A stretch of 64,000 nucleotides of DNA. It comes from Trema orientale (lineage: Eukaryota; Streptophyta; Magnoliopsida; Rosales; Cannabaceae). The position numbers and the translations under genes were made by a program. Location: the NCBI GenBank assembly GCA_002914845.1, contig JXTC01000008.1, forward strand, positions 1,154,025-1,218,024, in the 5' to 3' direction. The notes beneath the pieces are model-generated. The model did no database searches. It was not told the origin of the DNA and saw nothing but the letters and a program-made list of their open reading frames with translations. This document shows positions 1-11,727 of this stretch, piece by piece; the first letter of the stretch is position 1; each line of letters opens with the position of its first letter.

Positions 1-3000
1 TAACTCTGGATACGACTTATAGAGTAAATCAGTACAGGGTGCCCTTTTCACCATTTACAGGGGTGAACCATCATGGTCAGACAGTTTTGTTTGGTTGTGC
101 ATTACTTCTGGATGAGTCAGAAGCTTCTTTTACTTGGCTTTTCAAGACATTTCTTACAGCAATGAATGATCACCCTCCTGCCTCTATTACTACTGATCAA
201 GACAGAGCCATACAGACTGCAGTTGCTAATGTTTTTCCAGAATCTCGTCACTGTATTAGCAAGTGGCATGTTTTAAGAGAAGGCCAGGAGAAGTTGGCTC
301 ATGTTTGTCATGCTCATCCAAATTTTCAATTGGAACTTTATAATTGTATCAATTTGACTGAAACTATAGAGGAATTTGAATCTTCTTGGAGTTCTATCCT
401 TGATAAATATGATCTCAGGAGAAATGATTGGCTGCAATCATTATATAGTGCTCGTGCTAAATGGGTTCCTGTGTATTTTAGAGATTCCTTTTTTGCTGCT
501 GTATCTCCAAATCAAGGATATGATGGTTCCTTTTTTGAAGGTTATGTGAATCAACAGACAACTTTACCAATGTTCTTTCGGCAGTATGAAAGAGCTTTGG
601 AAAACTGGTTTGAGAAGGAAATAGAAGCTGACTTTGATACAATTTGCAACATGCCAGTGTTGAGGACACCATCTCCTATGGAGAAACAGGCAGCAAATCT
701 CTATACGAGAAAAATTTTCACAAAATTTCAAGAAGAACTAGTTGAAACTTTCGTGTATACTGCAAATAGAATTGAGGGTGATGGAGCTATCAGCACTTTC
801 AGAGTTGCTAAATTTGAGGACGACAATAAGGCATATATGGTCACGCTGAACAATCCTGAGATGAGAGCTAACTGTAGTTGTCGAATGTTTGAGTATTCAG
901 GCATTCTTTGCAGACATGTTTTGACTGTTTTTACGGTAACAAATGTACCTACATTGCCTTCACCTTACATTTTAAAACGCTGGACGAGAAATGCAAAAAG
1001 TGGAGCTGGCTTAGACGAACGTAGTGGTGACTCACATGGACAAGAGTCTCTTACATTACGGTACAATAATCTATGTCGCGAAGCCATTAGATATGCTGAG
1101 GAGGGTGCAACTGCTATAGAAACATACAATGCAGCAATGACGTCCCTCAGAGACGGCGGGAAGAAGGTTGCTATTGCAAAGAAAAATGTTGCTAAAGTTG
1201 CACCTCCTAGCACTCAGGTTAGTGGGACTAGCTATGATGATAAGAGAAACTCTACGCTAACTTCAGATTCAACCCCGTTGTTATGGCCACGCCATGATGA
1301 AGTGCTAAAAAGATTTAATCTTAATGATGCTGGAGCTCCTGGGCAAACTGTTGCTGACTTGAATTTGCCACGAATGGCCCCTGTTTCTCTTCACAGAGAT
1401 GATGGTACTCCTGAAAATATGGTACAGAAACAGTCTGTTTGCTTTGTTTTTACCTATTGGTTACATCTTTCAGTTTTGATTACAGGAGTATATTATTCTT
1501 CATTTCTGTATAGGTTATACTTCCTTGTCTAAAGTCAATGACTTGGGTAATGGAGAATAAGAATTCGACGCCAGGGAATAGAGTTGCTGTCATTAACCTG
1601 AAGGTATGCATATGATGCAGTGAAACCATAAAACAAGTTTGAAAATTTGCAACATCAATCATATCAAGTTGGTTGGTCCCCTATACAGGGCTGATAGCCC
1701 ATAGATCGGTTTATTTATTTTTGTATATCATGTTCCTTCAATTTATATAACAACTGGTCAGTAGCTTTTTTATTCTCTCTCATTTTAATTCTTTACTACA
1801 GTTACAAGATTATAGCAGGACTCCATCAGCAGAGTCAGAGGTTAAGTTTCAACTTTCAAGAGTCTCATTGGAACCTATGTTGAGGTCTATGGCCTATATC
1901 AGTGAACAGCTATCAACACCAGCTAATAAGGTTGCTGTCATAAATTTGAAGGTATGTGAATTGAAACTGAACACTTTTGCATCATACATGCCTGGCTTGT
2001 TCATGAGCTGTTCTCTCAAATCTTATATTGTCCATGCTCCTTTTCCTCCAGTTTTCTTGAGTGAGTGGGGGTTATGGGAGCAAGTGAAATATTTCCCAGG
2101 TTTAATGCATCAAAAGCCATCCTTTGTGTAGATGTTCCTTTTTGTGTGTGTGTGTGTGTGTTTTTATTCTTTTGTGTGTAATATATGCATACGCATTTCG
2201 GTCCCTTTTTTTAGCATATGATTAGTGTCATTTATGAGTTTAATCAAGGTTTAGCATACTTAGCATTATAATGAAAATAGCTTGATACACTTACGTGTCA
2301 AGTGGAAACTAAGTGACGGGTTAAGTAGTAGATGTTATAAGTAAAATTGAGATAAAGCATAAATTTAGTAAATAACATAATACTAAAAGCATTTCCAGCA
2401 GCAGTTTAGAAAAGGACTACCAATTGTTAATGCACATCCAATGTAAATAGTATGTTAAGTGAAACAATTTTGGAAGAACTTTTGGAATTACTACCAGCTG
2501 TGGTGCCTCTTTTTGTTGAAAATTCTCGCTTCTATGTGGCTACTTACAAATATGATACTTTTTTAATCCTTTCGGTTTGGAATAGGCATTCATTTTAGAA
2601 CTATTCATCAAAAATGCTATCTGCTTCCTTTTGCATTTGATGCTTGGATTCTCCATATACAAATGACTAAATGAGGTTTTTTATTTCAATAGTGAAGGAG
2701 AACTATTATTAGTAAAATAAGATATTAAGAGCAATACAAGAATCGATGAGAAGTTCGTTAAAAGAAACTACAAGAAAGGACTCTAATCCCTCAGTGAGAA
2801 AAGAAAACATTCTTAAATTCCTTTGATGTTTCCAGATTTGATTCGGGCTTGGAATAATTGGTTATAACCTAAAGATGATATCTTGTCATCTTTTTGTATT
2901 GTCTTTCCTTTTTAAATAAAATTGGTCCTGTTTCTTATAATTAAAAAAAAAAAAACCCTTTGGTATTAACAAAACTTGGGGTCACCCAAAACTTGATTTG

Positions 3001-6000
3001 ATCCATAAAGTTATCCACATCCTCTCCCACGTCCTCAAAGATTCTTTTATTTCTTTCTAACCAGAATGACCAACAAATTGCCATAACTGCCGAGATCCAC
3101 AATTTCTCTCCTTTCTTATTACTATGCTGATAAAACTCCAAATTGAAAAATTCTTTTGCTTTAAGGGACACATTGTCCCTTTCTTGAAAATTTCCCTTTT
3201 AATAATAGCAAAAAATAAAGAAGCAAATAAATAAAAAATCTAAGCCGCATCTAGGAGGGACTTAACTCGTCTAAAATTCTGCCAACAAATTTTCTCATAT
3301 TCTAGAAGAGAATGGTCTTGCAGCCTTTTCTGCATAGAAGACACCAATGATGCCTGCGAGTTACTGAACAGAAAATGCTTGTTTTTTTTTTTTTTTTTTT
3401 TTTGAGTAATTTTTTGAGTCTGTTTAATGCCATTTAGTTATATATTTACTTATCTTCCTAGTGGATTTTTAATACGTCATTGGGTATGTGTGTCTTGCCC
3501 CTTCCTCCATGGGAATAAAATCTGATAGCTTTTCCTCCGTATTTTAATATACTATATGATTGGTAGCAGTCCATTTTATGATATTATGTTGTTTCCATGA
3601 TTTTTGAGCTTTTTGTGCATATCCGTTCCTGATTCGATCATTTTGTAATAAAGTTTCTACTTGTTCTTGTTCAGCTTCAAGACACTGAAACTACTTCAGG
3701 GGAGTCAGAGGTTAAATTTCAGGTGTCCAGGGATACGTTAGGTGCCATGCTAAGATCAATGGCCTATATTCGCGAGCAGCTCTCAAACGTTGTAAGCATT
3801 TTCTAACGTAGTTATATTGACATTGTTTATGGTAAAGGGCTTACAAAGAGTTCTTTTTCTTTGTCTTAAGACATGCTTGTCTTTTCCTCCCTCACTTATA
3901 GTTTTATTTACTCAACAGAATTTTATTGTGTCTTAAAAATAACTATAAACAGATCATTGTGTGATAAAATTTTTGAAAAGAAGTTTAAATTGTTGCTTCT
4001 TTATATGATAACAGTATGAAAAGGAGCAAATCAAGATGTTAAGGTATAATGTCATTGTTGGGCCACTCTTATAGCTTAAACTTTGGGGGTGTATTGGTAA
4101 TTTAACATTCTATCAAAGCATATGTTCATGAGTTTGAATCCATGCATTTGCAACTCCCTAACTGATCACTTGTCATAGTTAGTTCTTGTTTGTTTGCATT
4201 TCGCTCCTTATTGGAGTTGGGCCCATGTTTGACTCTCTGTTTGGCCTTAGGCCCACATATGAAGTGGGATTTAGAATATAATACCATTTGGTCTAGGGAG
4301 TGTTGAGGTCAAAAAAAATAGGCAGCCACCTTTATGGATTTTTTGTCCATCCACATTTGTGGACTTTTGTCCATCCACATTTGTGGACTTTTGTCCATCC
4401 ACATTTGTGGACTTCGTCCATAAGCATGTTTTGAACATGGAAAGGAGAGGGGGAGTTTTGCTATAAATACTCGCCTCCTTAGCTTCATCAAAGCATCCCA
4501 AAATCAGAAGCAATTTAAGTGTTTCCTCTTATTAAATCCATTCATTTCTCTTTGTTTCTCTTTTCAAAGAGATTACGGTTTCTTTGTGTAAGAGGAGATT
4601 TCAAAGAGTGTTAGCAAAAGGTGTGAGTGAGAAAATACTTGTAAAAGAGAGTGCTTGGGTGTATAAGATCAGGGTTATGAGTGAGTGTTTGTAAACACTT
4701 GTAAAAAATTCTCCCTATAATGAAAGATCTATAACAATTCCGTGGACGTAGCCCAAGTTGGGTGAACCACGTAAATTTGTGTCTTGTTATGTTATTTTTT
4801 TCCTGTATTTATTTCGGAGATCATTATTCACACATACGAAAAGTCACAAGTGGGAAGGTGATTTTTCCCAACAACTGGTATCAGAGCGACAGATTGTGGT
4901 CGGTTCTTCGGCGCACTAGGGCTTGGTGGTAGTCTAAGAAGTTTTGTATAAGGAGGTTGTGTTCAAGTGGGAGCATTTGAACCCTCCAGTAAACTTTCTT
5001 GGCAAGTTTCTCAAGCAAGAAAGTGCAAAGAAATATATCAAGAATCAAGTATACAACTCCGATCAGAGCTGATTCGGAGAAATTTGATGGCAACATCAAC
5101 TTTGGCCTGTGGCAAGTTCAAGTCAAGGATTTGTTAATTCAATCTGGTTTGCACAAGGTTTTGAAGAGAAGAGATATTTCTGAAAAAGCCGAAATTAGCG
5201 ATGAAGACTGGGAAGATCTAGATGATAGAGCTGCAAGTGCGATACGGATGTGCTTCGCAAAAATTGCTTGAGCAAATGTGCTCGAAATATCTACAACCAA
5301 GGAACTCTGGGAAAAGCTCGGAGAATTGTATCGAGCGAAAGGAGTCTCAAATAGGGTGTACCTGAAGGAGCAGTTTCATACACTACGTATGAGTGAAGGT
5401 ACAACAGTTTCATACACTACGTATGACTGAATGTACAACAATATCAGATCATTTAAGTGTCCTAAACGGCATCGTTTCTGAATTGGAGGCTATTGGAGTT
5501 AAGACTGATGACGAGGACAAAGCGTTGCGGCTCATTTAGTCTCTTCTGTCTTTTTATGAGCATATGAAGCCAATTCTGATGTATGGGAAGGAGATCGTGA
5601 TTTTTTCAGAAGTGACGAGCAAACTCTTTTCTGAAGAAAGACGGCTGAGCAATAGTAGAAGTAATGCATCATCTGAAGGTTCAGCATTGACGGTCGACAA
5701 AAATAGAAGAAACTTCAAGAAAAAGAACATCGTCTGTTGGACGCACGGACAAGCGGGGCACGTAAAAAAAAATTGCCCAAAAGGTGGAGCAAGTTCGGCT
5801 GGATGCTCCAAGTCTAATGATGCTGCTAATATTGCCTTCTGTAATGGAGGCATAGAAGATGCTCTGTGATAAAAAGATGTACATCCTCATGGCAATGCCA
5901 CTAATTTCTAAAATTGCCATAAAAGAGGATGTATAGTAACGGCAAATTCAGGATTTCACAAGTTTGCATATGAGCATTGGTTTGGCGTTAATGTAATGTG

Positions 6001-8380
6001 TATGGTGAATGATGTCGATGGCTGATGGACTTCTGGAAAAGCTAAACATAGGAGTCAACCCCATAATTATCAGCAAGGTTCTTTCGACATGAGCCGAGAT
6101 GAAATTCTTAGAATTCGTCAATTCTAAGTGGTGTATTCATATGGTGTAGTATGATTGTCGATAAAGACAATGATAGCAACGTAAGCTATGAGATGAGCTA
6201 CTGCAGTGATCGTGTGTGAAGACATAATAGATATCAAGTCTTCAAGTGGGAGATTGTTGAGGTCAAAGAAAAATGGGCAGCCACTTTTGTAGATTTTTTG
6301 TCCATCCACATTTGTGGACCATCCACATTTGTGGACTTCGTCCATGAGCATGTTTTGAACATGGAAAGGAAAGGGGGAGTTTTGCTATAAATATTTCCCT
6401 CCTTAGTTTCATCTAAGCATCCCAAAATCAGAAGCAATTTAAGTGTTTCCTCTGATTAAATCTTTTCATTTCTCGTTGTTTTTCTTTTCAAAGAGAGTAT
6501 AGTTTCTTTGTGTAAGAGGAGATTTCAAAGAGTGTTAGCAAATGTGTGAATGAGAAAATACTTGTAAGAGAGAGTGTTTGGGTGTATTTGGGATCAGGGT
6601 TATGAGTGAGTGTTTGTAAACACTTATTACCAATTTTCTCCCTGTAGTGAAAGATCTTTAACAATTCCGTAGATGTAGCTCAAGTTGGGTGAACCACGAT
6701 AATTTGTGTCTTGTTGTGTTACTTTATTCCTATATTTATTTTGGAGATCACTATTCACACATACGAAAAGTCACAAGTGGGAATGTGATTTTTTCCTAAC
6801 AGGGAGTATTAGGATATCTTGGTTTATCTCCTAATAGTTCAATATTTTGGGATAGCTTGGTAATTTAGTACAATAATAGGCAAGACAAAAGACAATGAAG
6901 GTCAAACAGGTTTCCTATGAGTAAGCTTTATAGGTTTTTCATTTCCTGTCATGGGTTGTTGGAAATGGTGTTTAAAAACATATTTATGATCTCTTCACCT
7001 TTTCCTCAGTTCAGACTAACATGATAGGTTCGAATACCATTAGAAGCCCACTGGTACTAATATCAATCTTACATCAGGAATATACTGATTTAATTGTACA
7101 CATGTTTTGATTTATATGTATGTACTGTACTGTTAGATATTAAAAAAAAAGGGAAATAGTTTTTTTTTTTATTTTTTATTTTTTATTTTTGGATAGGAAA
7201 CAATTGAAATTTTATTGCAAAACAAAGGTTACATCAAGATAAGATGATAAGACATCATCTAAAAAGCAAACAAAACGAAACAAAGAACTACAACCATATA
7301 GACCAATCTCTACAAAGTTCAGAAAAAGGTAAATCTTTAAAGAATCTAGTGTCATAGACCCACAAGGCATATTTGCATTGTAATTTAAGATGATAAGGTG
7401 TATTTGCATTGTAATCTTAAAAAAAATGTAGAAAGTACAAAAAGATGACAAGGTATCATCCAAAATGTAAAGCCAAAGAGACCGATCCCTAATCAAACAG
7501 AAAAAGGAAATTCCTCAAAATGTGCATTGTAATTTAAGCCCCTTACCATGAGACCAATACATTGAGAATAGCCGGCACTTTTACATGCGTGTGGCATGAA
7601 ACTGCTCTATGTTCATTTTATGCAAGGTAGTATGGCATGGAACTTGCCAGACTTTTGTATTTGTCTTCTGATCTTTCATGTTGCCAGTCAAATACATCTG
7701 AGAAGACAGCTATCTGATCAAAATTGCTTTTCTGCTTTCTCAATCATTGATGTAAATCATATCTTCTCTCATTTTCAAATCTAAGGACTTGCATTTATGC
7801 TTTCGGCTTGTCATCCAGCTTCTTTAGGTGATAAACATTGCTTACCATTGTCTTTACCCTTCCTGAATCAGCTACATGTGGTTTCTGCAAAATTGTACCA
7901 ACAATTCGGGCCTTCCTTTTGGCCTTTCTATCTTCTTCCATGGGATGTTATTTCCTGTTTTATTTTTAAAATTGGTGCCAAACTACTTAGTGTTTGGTAC
8001 CTCTGATTAAGTTGGTGATTTGCCAAGGCTTGACAAAGTATGGTAAGTTATTGGCTGTAGGCATACATAAGCTGGTCAGTGGACGTAGGTTAGCCCTCTG
8101 ACTCGCCTGACAATGCGTCTTGTTTAATTTGAGTAACACGACAAGATTTTGTCACTATTTGCTCCTCAAACCTAATCGGGAGTAGATTTTCCTTGGTAAT
8201 TTGCAACTTTTGATTGTGATTTCCATATCATCGTTGCTTTTTTTTTTTTTTTTTTTTTTTTTTTTGATGATGATGTTTGTGGTTGAATCAGTCAATTTGG
8301 TTTCTGTACTCATATAAGAATTTTCAATTTGACAGGGAGACAGCCAGCCGGAGCCACAACTTAAGAAGCAGCGGAAGTGA
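1..8380 (+). CDS. FRS3: FAR1-RELATED SEQUENCE (FRS3-like) transcription factor, 5'-truncated
   Basis: Nuclear DNA-binding regulator derived from a Mutator-type transposase; the family acts with FHY3/FAR1 in light and developmental signalling. The reading frame is open from base 3, so the N-terminal WRKY-GCM1-like zinc finger lies upstream of the window. Exons: 1-1421, 1514-1603, 1802-1951, 3675-3791, 8336-8380, all joined in phase 0 at GT-AG borders and ending in TGA. Exon 1 holds the MULE transposase core ([19 protein letters not shown], then [11 protein letters not shown]) and a SWIM zinc finger, [17 protein letters not shown]. Exons 3 and 4 encode two similar blocks (SEVKFQLSR...[13 protein letters not shown] and SEVKFQVSR...[13 protein letters not shown]), and the phrase RVAVINLK (KVAVINLK in exon 3) closes exons 2 and 3. 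The protein ends in a basic KKQRK. This tail is what I remember of FRS3; the exact paralogue is an inference. The last intron (4.5 kb) carries a copia insertion. Confidence 0.9.
2885..2955 (+). repeat. Possible retroposon 3' tail with poly(A)
   Basis: In FRS intron 3 an A+T-rich stretch ends in a phrase like the tails of plant LINE copies (AAATTGGTCCTGTTTCTTAT), directly followed by a run of about 13 A. It abuts the LINE-like coding remnant on the opposite strand. Assignment to LINEs is by resemblance only. Confidence 0.3.
2941..3171 (-). pseudogene. LINE reverse-transcriptase C-terminal remnant
   Basis: The minus-strand reading frame contains [17 protein letters not shown] followed by a hydrophobic stretch and W, the usual end of plant L1-type ORF2 after the zinc-binding reverse-transcriptase domain (the W-x-ERN-x-x-IF motif). 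Only about 75 residues remain, and nothing of the polymerase or endonuclease is visible nearby. It lies antisense in intron 3 of the FRS gene. I take it for a fossil of a truncated LINE; the family call rests on this one motif. Confidence 0.5.
4301..4873 (+). repeat. 5' LTR of the copia element
   Basis: A 573-bp LTR, TGTTGAGGTC to CCCAACA. It contains three tandem copies of a 24-bp unit (TTTTGTCCATCCACATTTGT plus GGAC) at about 4340-4411. A likely promoter box CTATAAATA is at about 4460. Confidence 0.88.
4999..5869 (+). pseudogene. copia gag remnant (DUF4219/UBN2 type, damaged zinc knuckle)
   Basis: Gag packages retroelement RNA into particles. The first open stretch (about 4999-5271) shows [20 protein letters not shown] and [16 protein letters not shown], typical of the N-terminal region of plant copia Gag. 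It is interrupted by TGA at about 5269. The stretch 5400-5540 repeats a short piece (TTTCATACACTACGTATGA) and has a further stop. The last open part (5564-5869) has a CCHC-like knuckle reading [14 protein letters not shown], in which the second cysteine is replaced by histidine. With these breaks it cannot be translated as one protein. No pol genes follow; the 3' LTR begins at 6255. Confidence 0.8.
6255..6801 (+). repeat. 3' LTR of the copia element
   Basis: A 547-bp LTR, near-identical in layout to the copy at 4301-4873. Its internal 24-bp tandem unit is reduced to roughly one and a half copies, which explains most of the length difference between the LTRs. It is preceded by the polypurine tract. 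Confidence 0.88.
7160..7500 (-). repeat. Possible retroposon in antisense orientation
   Basis: A T-rich tract (7160-7192) is followed by GGATAGGAAACAATTGAAAT, which on the minus strand reads as a LINE-like 3' end running into poly(A). The next 300 bases contain an internal imperfect repeat (the phrase GATGATAAGRCATCATCTA near 7240, a related one near 7445, and TTTGCATTGTAATTTAAGAT repeated near 7370 and 7400). No coding motif is recognisable. Confidence 0.3.
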
Positions 8381-10084
8381 AACCATTATAATTGTTTGCC
8401 ACCTACATTGAACCCAGGTGTATGTGACCACCTAACTCCTAAATGAAAAAAGTTAACCTGATCAGGTTGGGATGCTTGTCTATCCACGTCTTTATATTGC
8501 GTGATGCTCCTTTCCTTTTCAGTGTAAGCTTATTTATCATATTTTGTACATGTAAGATATCAAACTTGAGGAACCGATAGGATCAAAGTGAGTTCATAGT
8601 TTCTAATGTGGCACGCAATGTACGAAATTCCAGGATTAGACAGTTCCATAATGTTTGTTTTAAGATTTTTCTTTGAATAGGAACTAGTGGGATTAATTCT
8701 TCAATTGTGGGGTTGCTGGTAGCTGGTATGTGAAGCTTCTGCTGTTTTTCAGTTTGTGAAACATCGCAGACTAGGAGACAGGCAAACTGAAAGCCAATTG
8801 GCCTGAGTGGGCGAAACTCTAACACTCCCACTGGTCTTTCAAATAACAGAAGACTGCTTTGTCTTGCTTCGCATGGGGAGTTGTCAGAGGTGATTCGATG
8901 TCTTGTATATTCTTAATTGTTGTAATGGTATCTGTAGATATTTTGTGGACAAATAAGATCCTTCAAAAACCAAGTAATTTGGAATTGTTCCAATGATATC
9001 TATGAAACATGGATGATTAATGCTTGGTTGTCTCATGGCTGGATCTTCTTAAATTTCCAGGATTTTGGTTCCTATGATACATCGGGAATGCACTACCACG
9101 TGAAACGCAGAATGCACTAGTAGATATTCAACATAAACTTGAAGATTTAGAGTTTGTTTGGAATCACTTTCATTTTCTGTTTTTTGTTTTTTTAAACAGA
9201 AAAATGGAAATTTTTTTTGGAAGTTTGCTCGGCAACTTTGTTTTTGTTTTTTGTCTTCAAAATTATTACCAAAAATTTCAAAAAAATGGTAATAAAAAAT
9301 TTCAAATATCTTTATTTTTTAAAACAAAGTTCAAAAATAAAAGAATATATAAATATTTGTACACAAGTATATATATATATATATATATATATGAGTTTGA
9401 TTTAAATAGTTACAACAATATTTACCCATGGATGGTTACAATGGTTTAATCCGTTAGATCTAATATCCTACGGTGGTGATTAGTTTGGTGGCTGGCCAAA
9501 AAAATTTAATGCTATTTATTACCATCAAAAAAATTTAATGCTATTACTACTTTTTTTAGTATCTATTCATGGTCACAACAAAATTATAACCATTGAGAAG
9601 TCCTCCATATATATATATGTATGTATATACACAAATATAAGTTTATATGCTTTTATTTTATCATTATTTGTACTTTATTGTTTTTTAAAACAAATAGTGA
9701 AATAAAGTTTGTTAAGCATGATTCTTGTTTATAAAAATTGAAAATTAAAACAAAATTTTTAATTTCTGTTTTCAATTTATTTAAATAAAAAATTGAAAGT
9801 AAATCCAAGGATGTCCTTAATTAGTTTCCTATTCATAATCATTATTATTTGTTATTACTAGCTTATGGCTTTGAACACATGGGATCTTATACATCTTTTC
9901 ATTGTGGAATGTGTTTGATTTGGACGAAAACCAAGTACATCAAGTCATTAATGCCACCAGTGATTATAACCGCTAAGATCTACGCTTCTAGAAAATTTTT
10001 AAGCGAAAATACCATTAAAAATTGTGGGGCATATTTTGTTTTTCAAACCTTAAGTTATTATAAAAAATTCTGTGTTCAAATACT
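8381..10084. other. Intergenic, FRS 3' flank and A+T-rich DNA
   Basis: The FRS 3' untranslated region begins after 8380; its end is not clear from sequence. The rest to about 10084 is A+T-rich with an (AT) run at 9368-9393, a short ATATATATATGTATGTATA run near 9608, and no coding region I can support. Confidence 0.5.
9368..9393. repeat. (AT)n microsatellite
   Basis: About 13 uninterrupted AT units in A+T-rich intergenic DNA. Confidence 0.85.
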
Positions 10085-10553
10085 ATGGGTATAGTTATAG
10101 TTGAAAATAGTTTATTAATAAATTTCAAGATGTTATGAGGTAATTAATGTGCTAAAAAAGAAAATCAACTTTGGGTTAATTTTGCAATTTTTAAGAAAGA
10201 TTTGCAATAATGGTAAAAAATTTAGATAGATATCAATGATTTTGTAAAAAATGTGAAAAATGATGGCAAATACTATTTTTGTCGAAATTCTATTGAAAAT
10301 GTCATTTTTATCCAAACTATATTGAAAATCGTTGAAACTCATCGAACATTGTTGAAAATATCCCTTCCATTGAAATTACTGGAAGTGGCACTTTTATCGA
10401 AAATAATTGGAAATCATTGAATAATTTTGACCACTAGTGCAATTGTTTTTGGGCGAAAAATCACGAATATTAACCCAAAATTGATTTTTTTATATCTAAA
10501 TTAACCTATAATATTTCGAAAGTTAGTAATAAACTATTTTAAATTATACCCAT
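10085..10553. mobile_element. MITE-like element with about 100-bp inverted ends and a TTGAAA/TCGAAA core
   Basis: The left end (ATGGGTATAGTTATAG... AATAGTTTATTAATAA... ATCAACTTTGGGTTAAT) is matched in reverse complement at the right end (ATGGGTATAATTTAAAATAG... TTTATTACTAA... ATCAATTTTGGGTTAAT). Ends pair over roughly 100 bp at 10085-10185 and 10450-10553. The core repeats ATTGAAAAT/TCGAAA-like words. I could not fix a target duplication, so boundaries are approximate and the superfamily is open. Confidence 0.6.
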
Positions 10554-10892
10554 TACACTTAAACTTAATTCTCAAAATACTTTTTAAAGAATTGAAGAGT
10601 TGTTCTTTTTCTCTTTTTTTTTTTTTTCCTTTCAGAGACTGCTTTTATTTTTTGAGCGATATTTTAGTCTTAAAGTATAGATTTCAGAGGTTTATAAATA
10701 AAGAGTGAGTTTTATTCACGAATTAGATTCCATTTAAGCTAGACATTTAGTGGATTCTTGAGGTTTGTGTGAGTTTTATTTGTGTTTTTGATATTTTGAA
10801 TTTTTATTTTTATTTCTTTCATTTATGTTGTCTCTAATTTTAGTTTTCCAAGTTTCATTGTAGGTGCTTAAAAAAAAAAAAAAGAGGCTAAG

Positions 10893-11727
10893 ATGTGGAA
10901 TAACACTTGTATCTTTGTCCAATATAACACAGAGTCTCTATCAGAAGTATGGGCAAGGTATAAGAAGATATTAATATGTGCGCCATATAATAGAATGTCA
11001 AGGTGGTTACAAATTCAAACATTTTATAATGGATTGAACTACATGACTAAGCATATAGTTGATGGAGCAGCTGATGAATCTCTATATAGAAAAATAACTG
11101 ATGAAGCATACGAGTTGATAGAAGCAGTGGTTTATCATTATCAGAATCCAACTGGAAATTCCATGTCAAAGAGAGATGAAACTGATGCCATCTCAGCCTT
11201 GTTTGCTCAAGTTGCTATGTTGTCGAGGTAGTTGGATAATTGGAGAGCAAATGCCATTCACACTTCGTGCTTAGTGAGTGAATTATGTGGAGGGAGCCAT
11301 ATGAGAGCTAATTATCAATTTAGAAGTTTGTTTATACCGTACATCACTGAACAAATCAACTATGTGTCCAACTTCCAACAGCAACACAATCTGTAACACA
11401 TATAATCCTGAGTGGTAGATTCATTCAAATTTCTCATAGAGTAACGACCAAAACATGATAAATCTTTCATTGAGATTTCAACAACAAGAGAAGAAGATAT
11501 CTTTAGAAGATGCTCTTGCCCAACTTACTCAAACGATATCTCAGTTCATGACAAATATGAAGAAAATTTCGCAAAATCGAGATACATCCTCTCGAAACCT
11601 TGAGCTGCAAATGAGTCAATTAACAAGTTTCTTATCGAAAGGACAACCAGAATACTTGTCGAGCAACATTGACCCCACCAATCCAAATAATGAAGTGATG
11701 GAGATTATGCCTGAGAGTGGTGAATAA
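10893..11727 (+). pseudogene. Ty3/gypsy gag remnant
   Basis: The first open stretch (10893-11231) contains ESLSEVWARYKKIL and RWLQIQTFYNGLNYMTKHIV followed by a DEAYELIEAV block, the characteristic retrotransposon Gag pattern of plant Ty3/gypsy elements (E-x-W-x-R-F/Y-K ... IQTFYNGL). The frame stops at 11231. A second open stretch (11455-11727) has SLEDALAQLTQTISQF and RNLELQMSQLTSFL, the coiled segment that normally follows. Stops and frame changes separate the two. No zinc knuckle or protease is recognisable downstream. It belongs to the element whose downstream LTR starts near 13720. Confidence 0.75.

Larger units (their letters stand above)
4296..6806 (+). mobile_element. Non-autonomous Ty1/copia LTR retrotransposon in FRS intron 4
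   Basis: A complete insertion with both LTRs, flanked by the 5-bp target duplication GGGAG (4296-4300 and 6802-6806). The 5' LTR is 4301-4873 and the 3' LTR 6255-6801; both start TGTTGAGGTC and end in AACA. Directly after the 5' LTR, TGGTATCAGAGC matches the initiator-Met tRNA primer-binding site usual for copia. The purine tract AAGTGGGAGAT precedes the 3' LTR. The internal part is only about 1.38 kb and shows gag remnants but no protease, integrase or reverse transcriptase. The element lies in the same orientation as the host gene. Movement would have needed enzymes from a related element. Confidence 0.93.

Noticed and set aside
965-1213. Minus-strand open frame inside FRS exon 1
   Set aside because: The + frame has clear FRS motifs; this is its antisense shadow.
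5554-5920. Minus-strand open frames of 79-99 residues
   Set aside because: Shadows of the copia gag reading frame on +.
7596-8006. Two + open frames in FRS intron 4
   Set aside because: No recognisable domain, not flanked by usable splice sites in the FRS frame; ordinary intron sequence.
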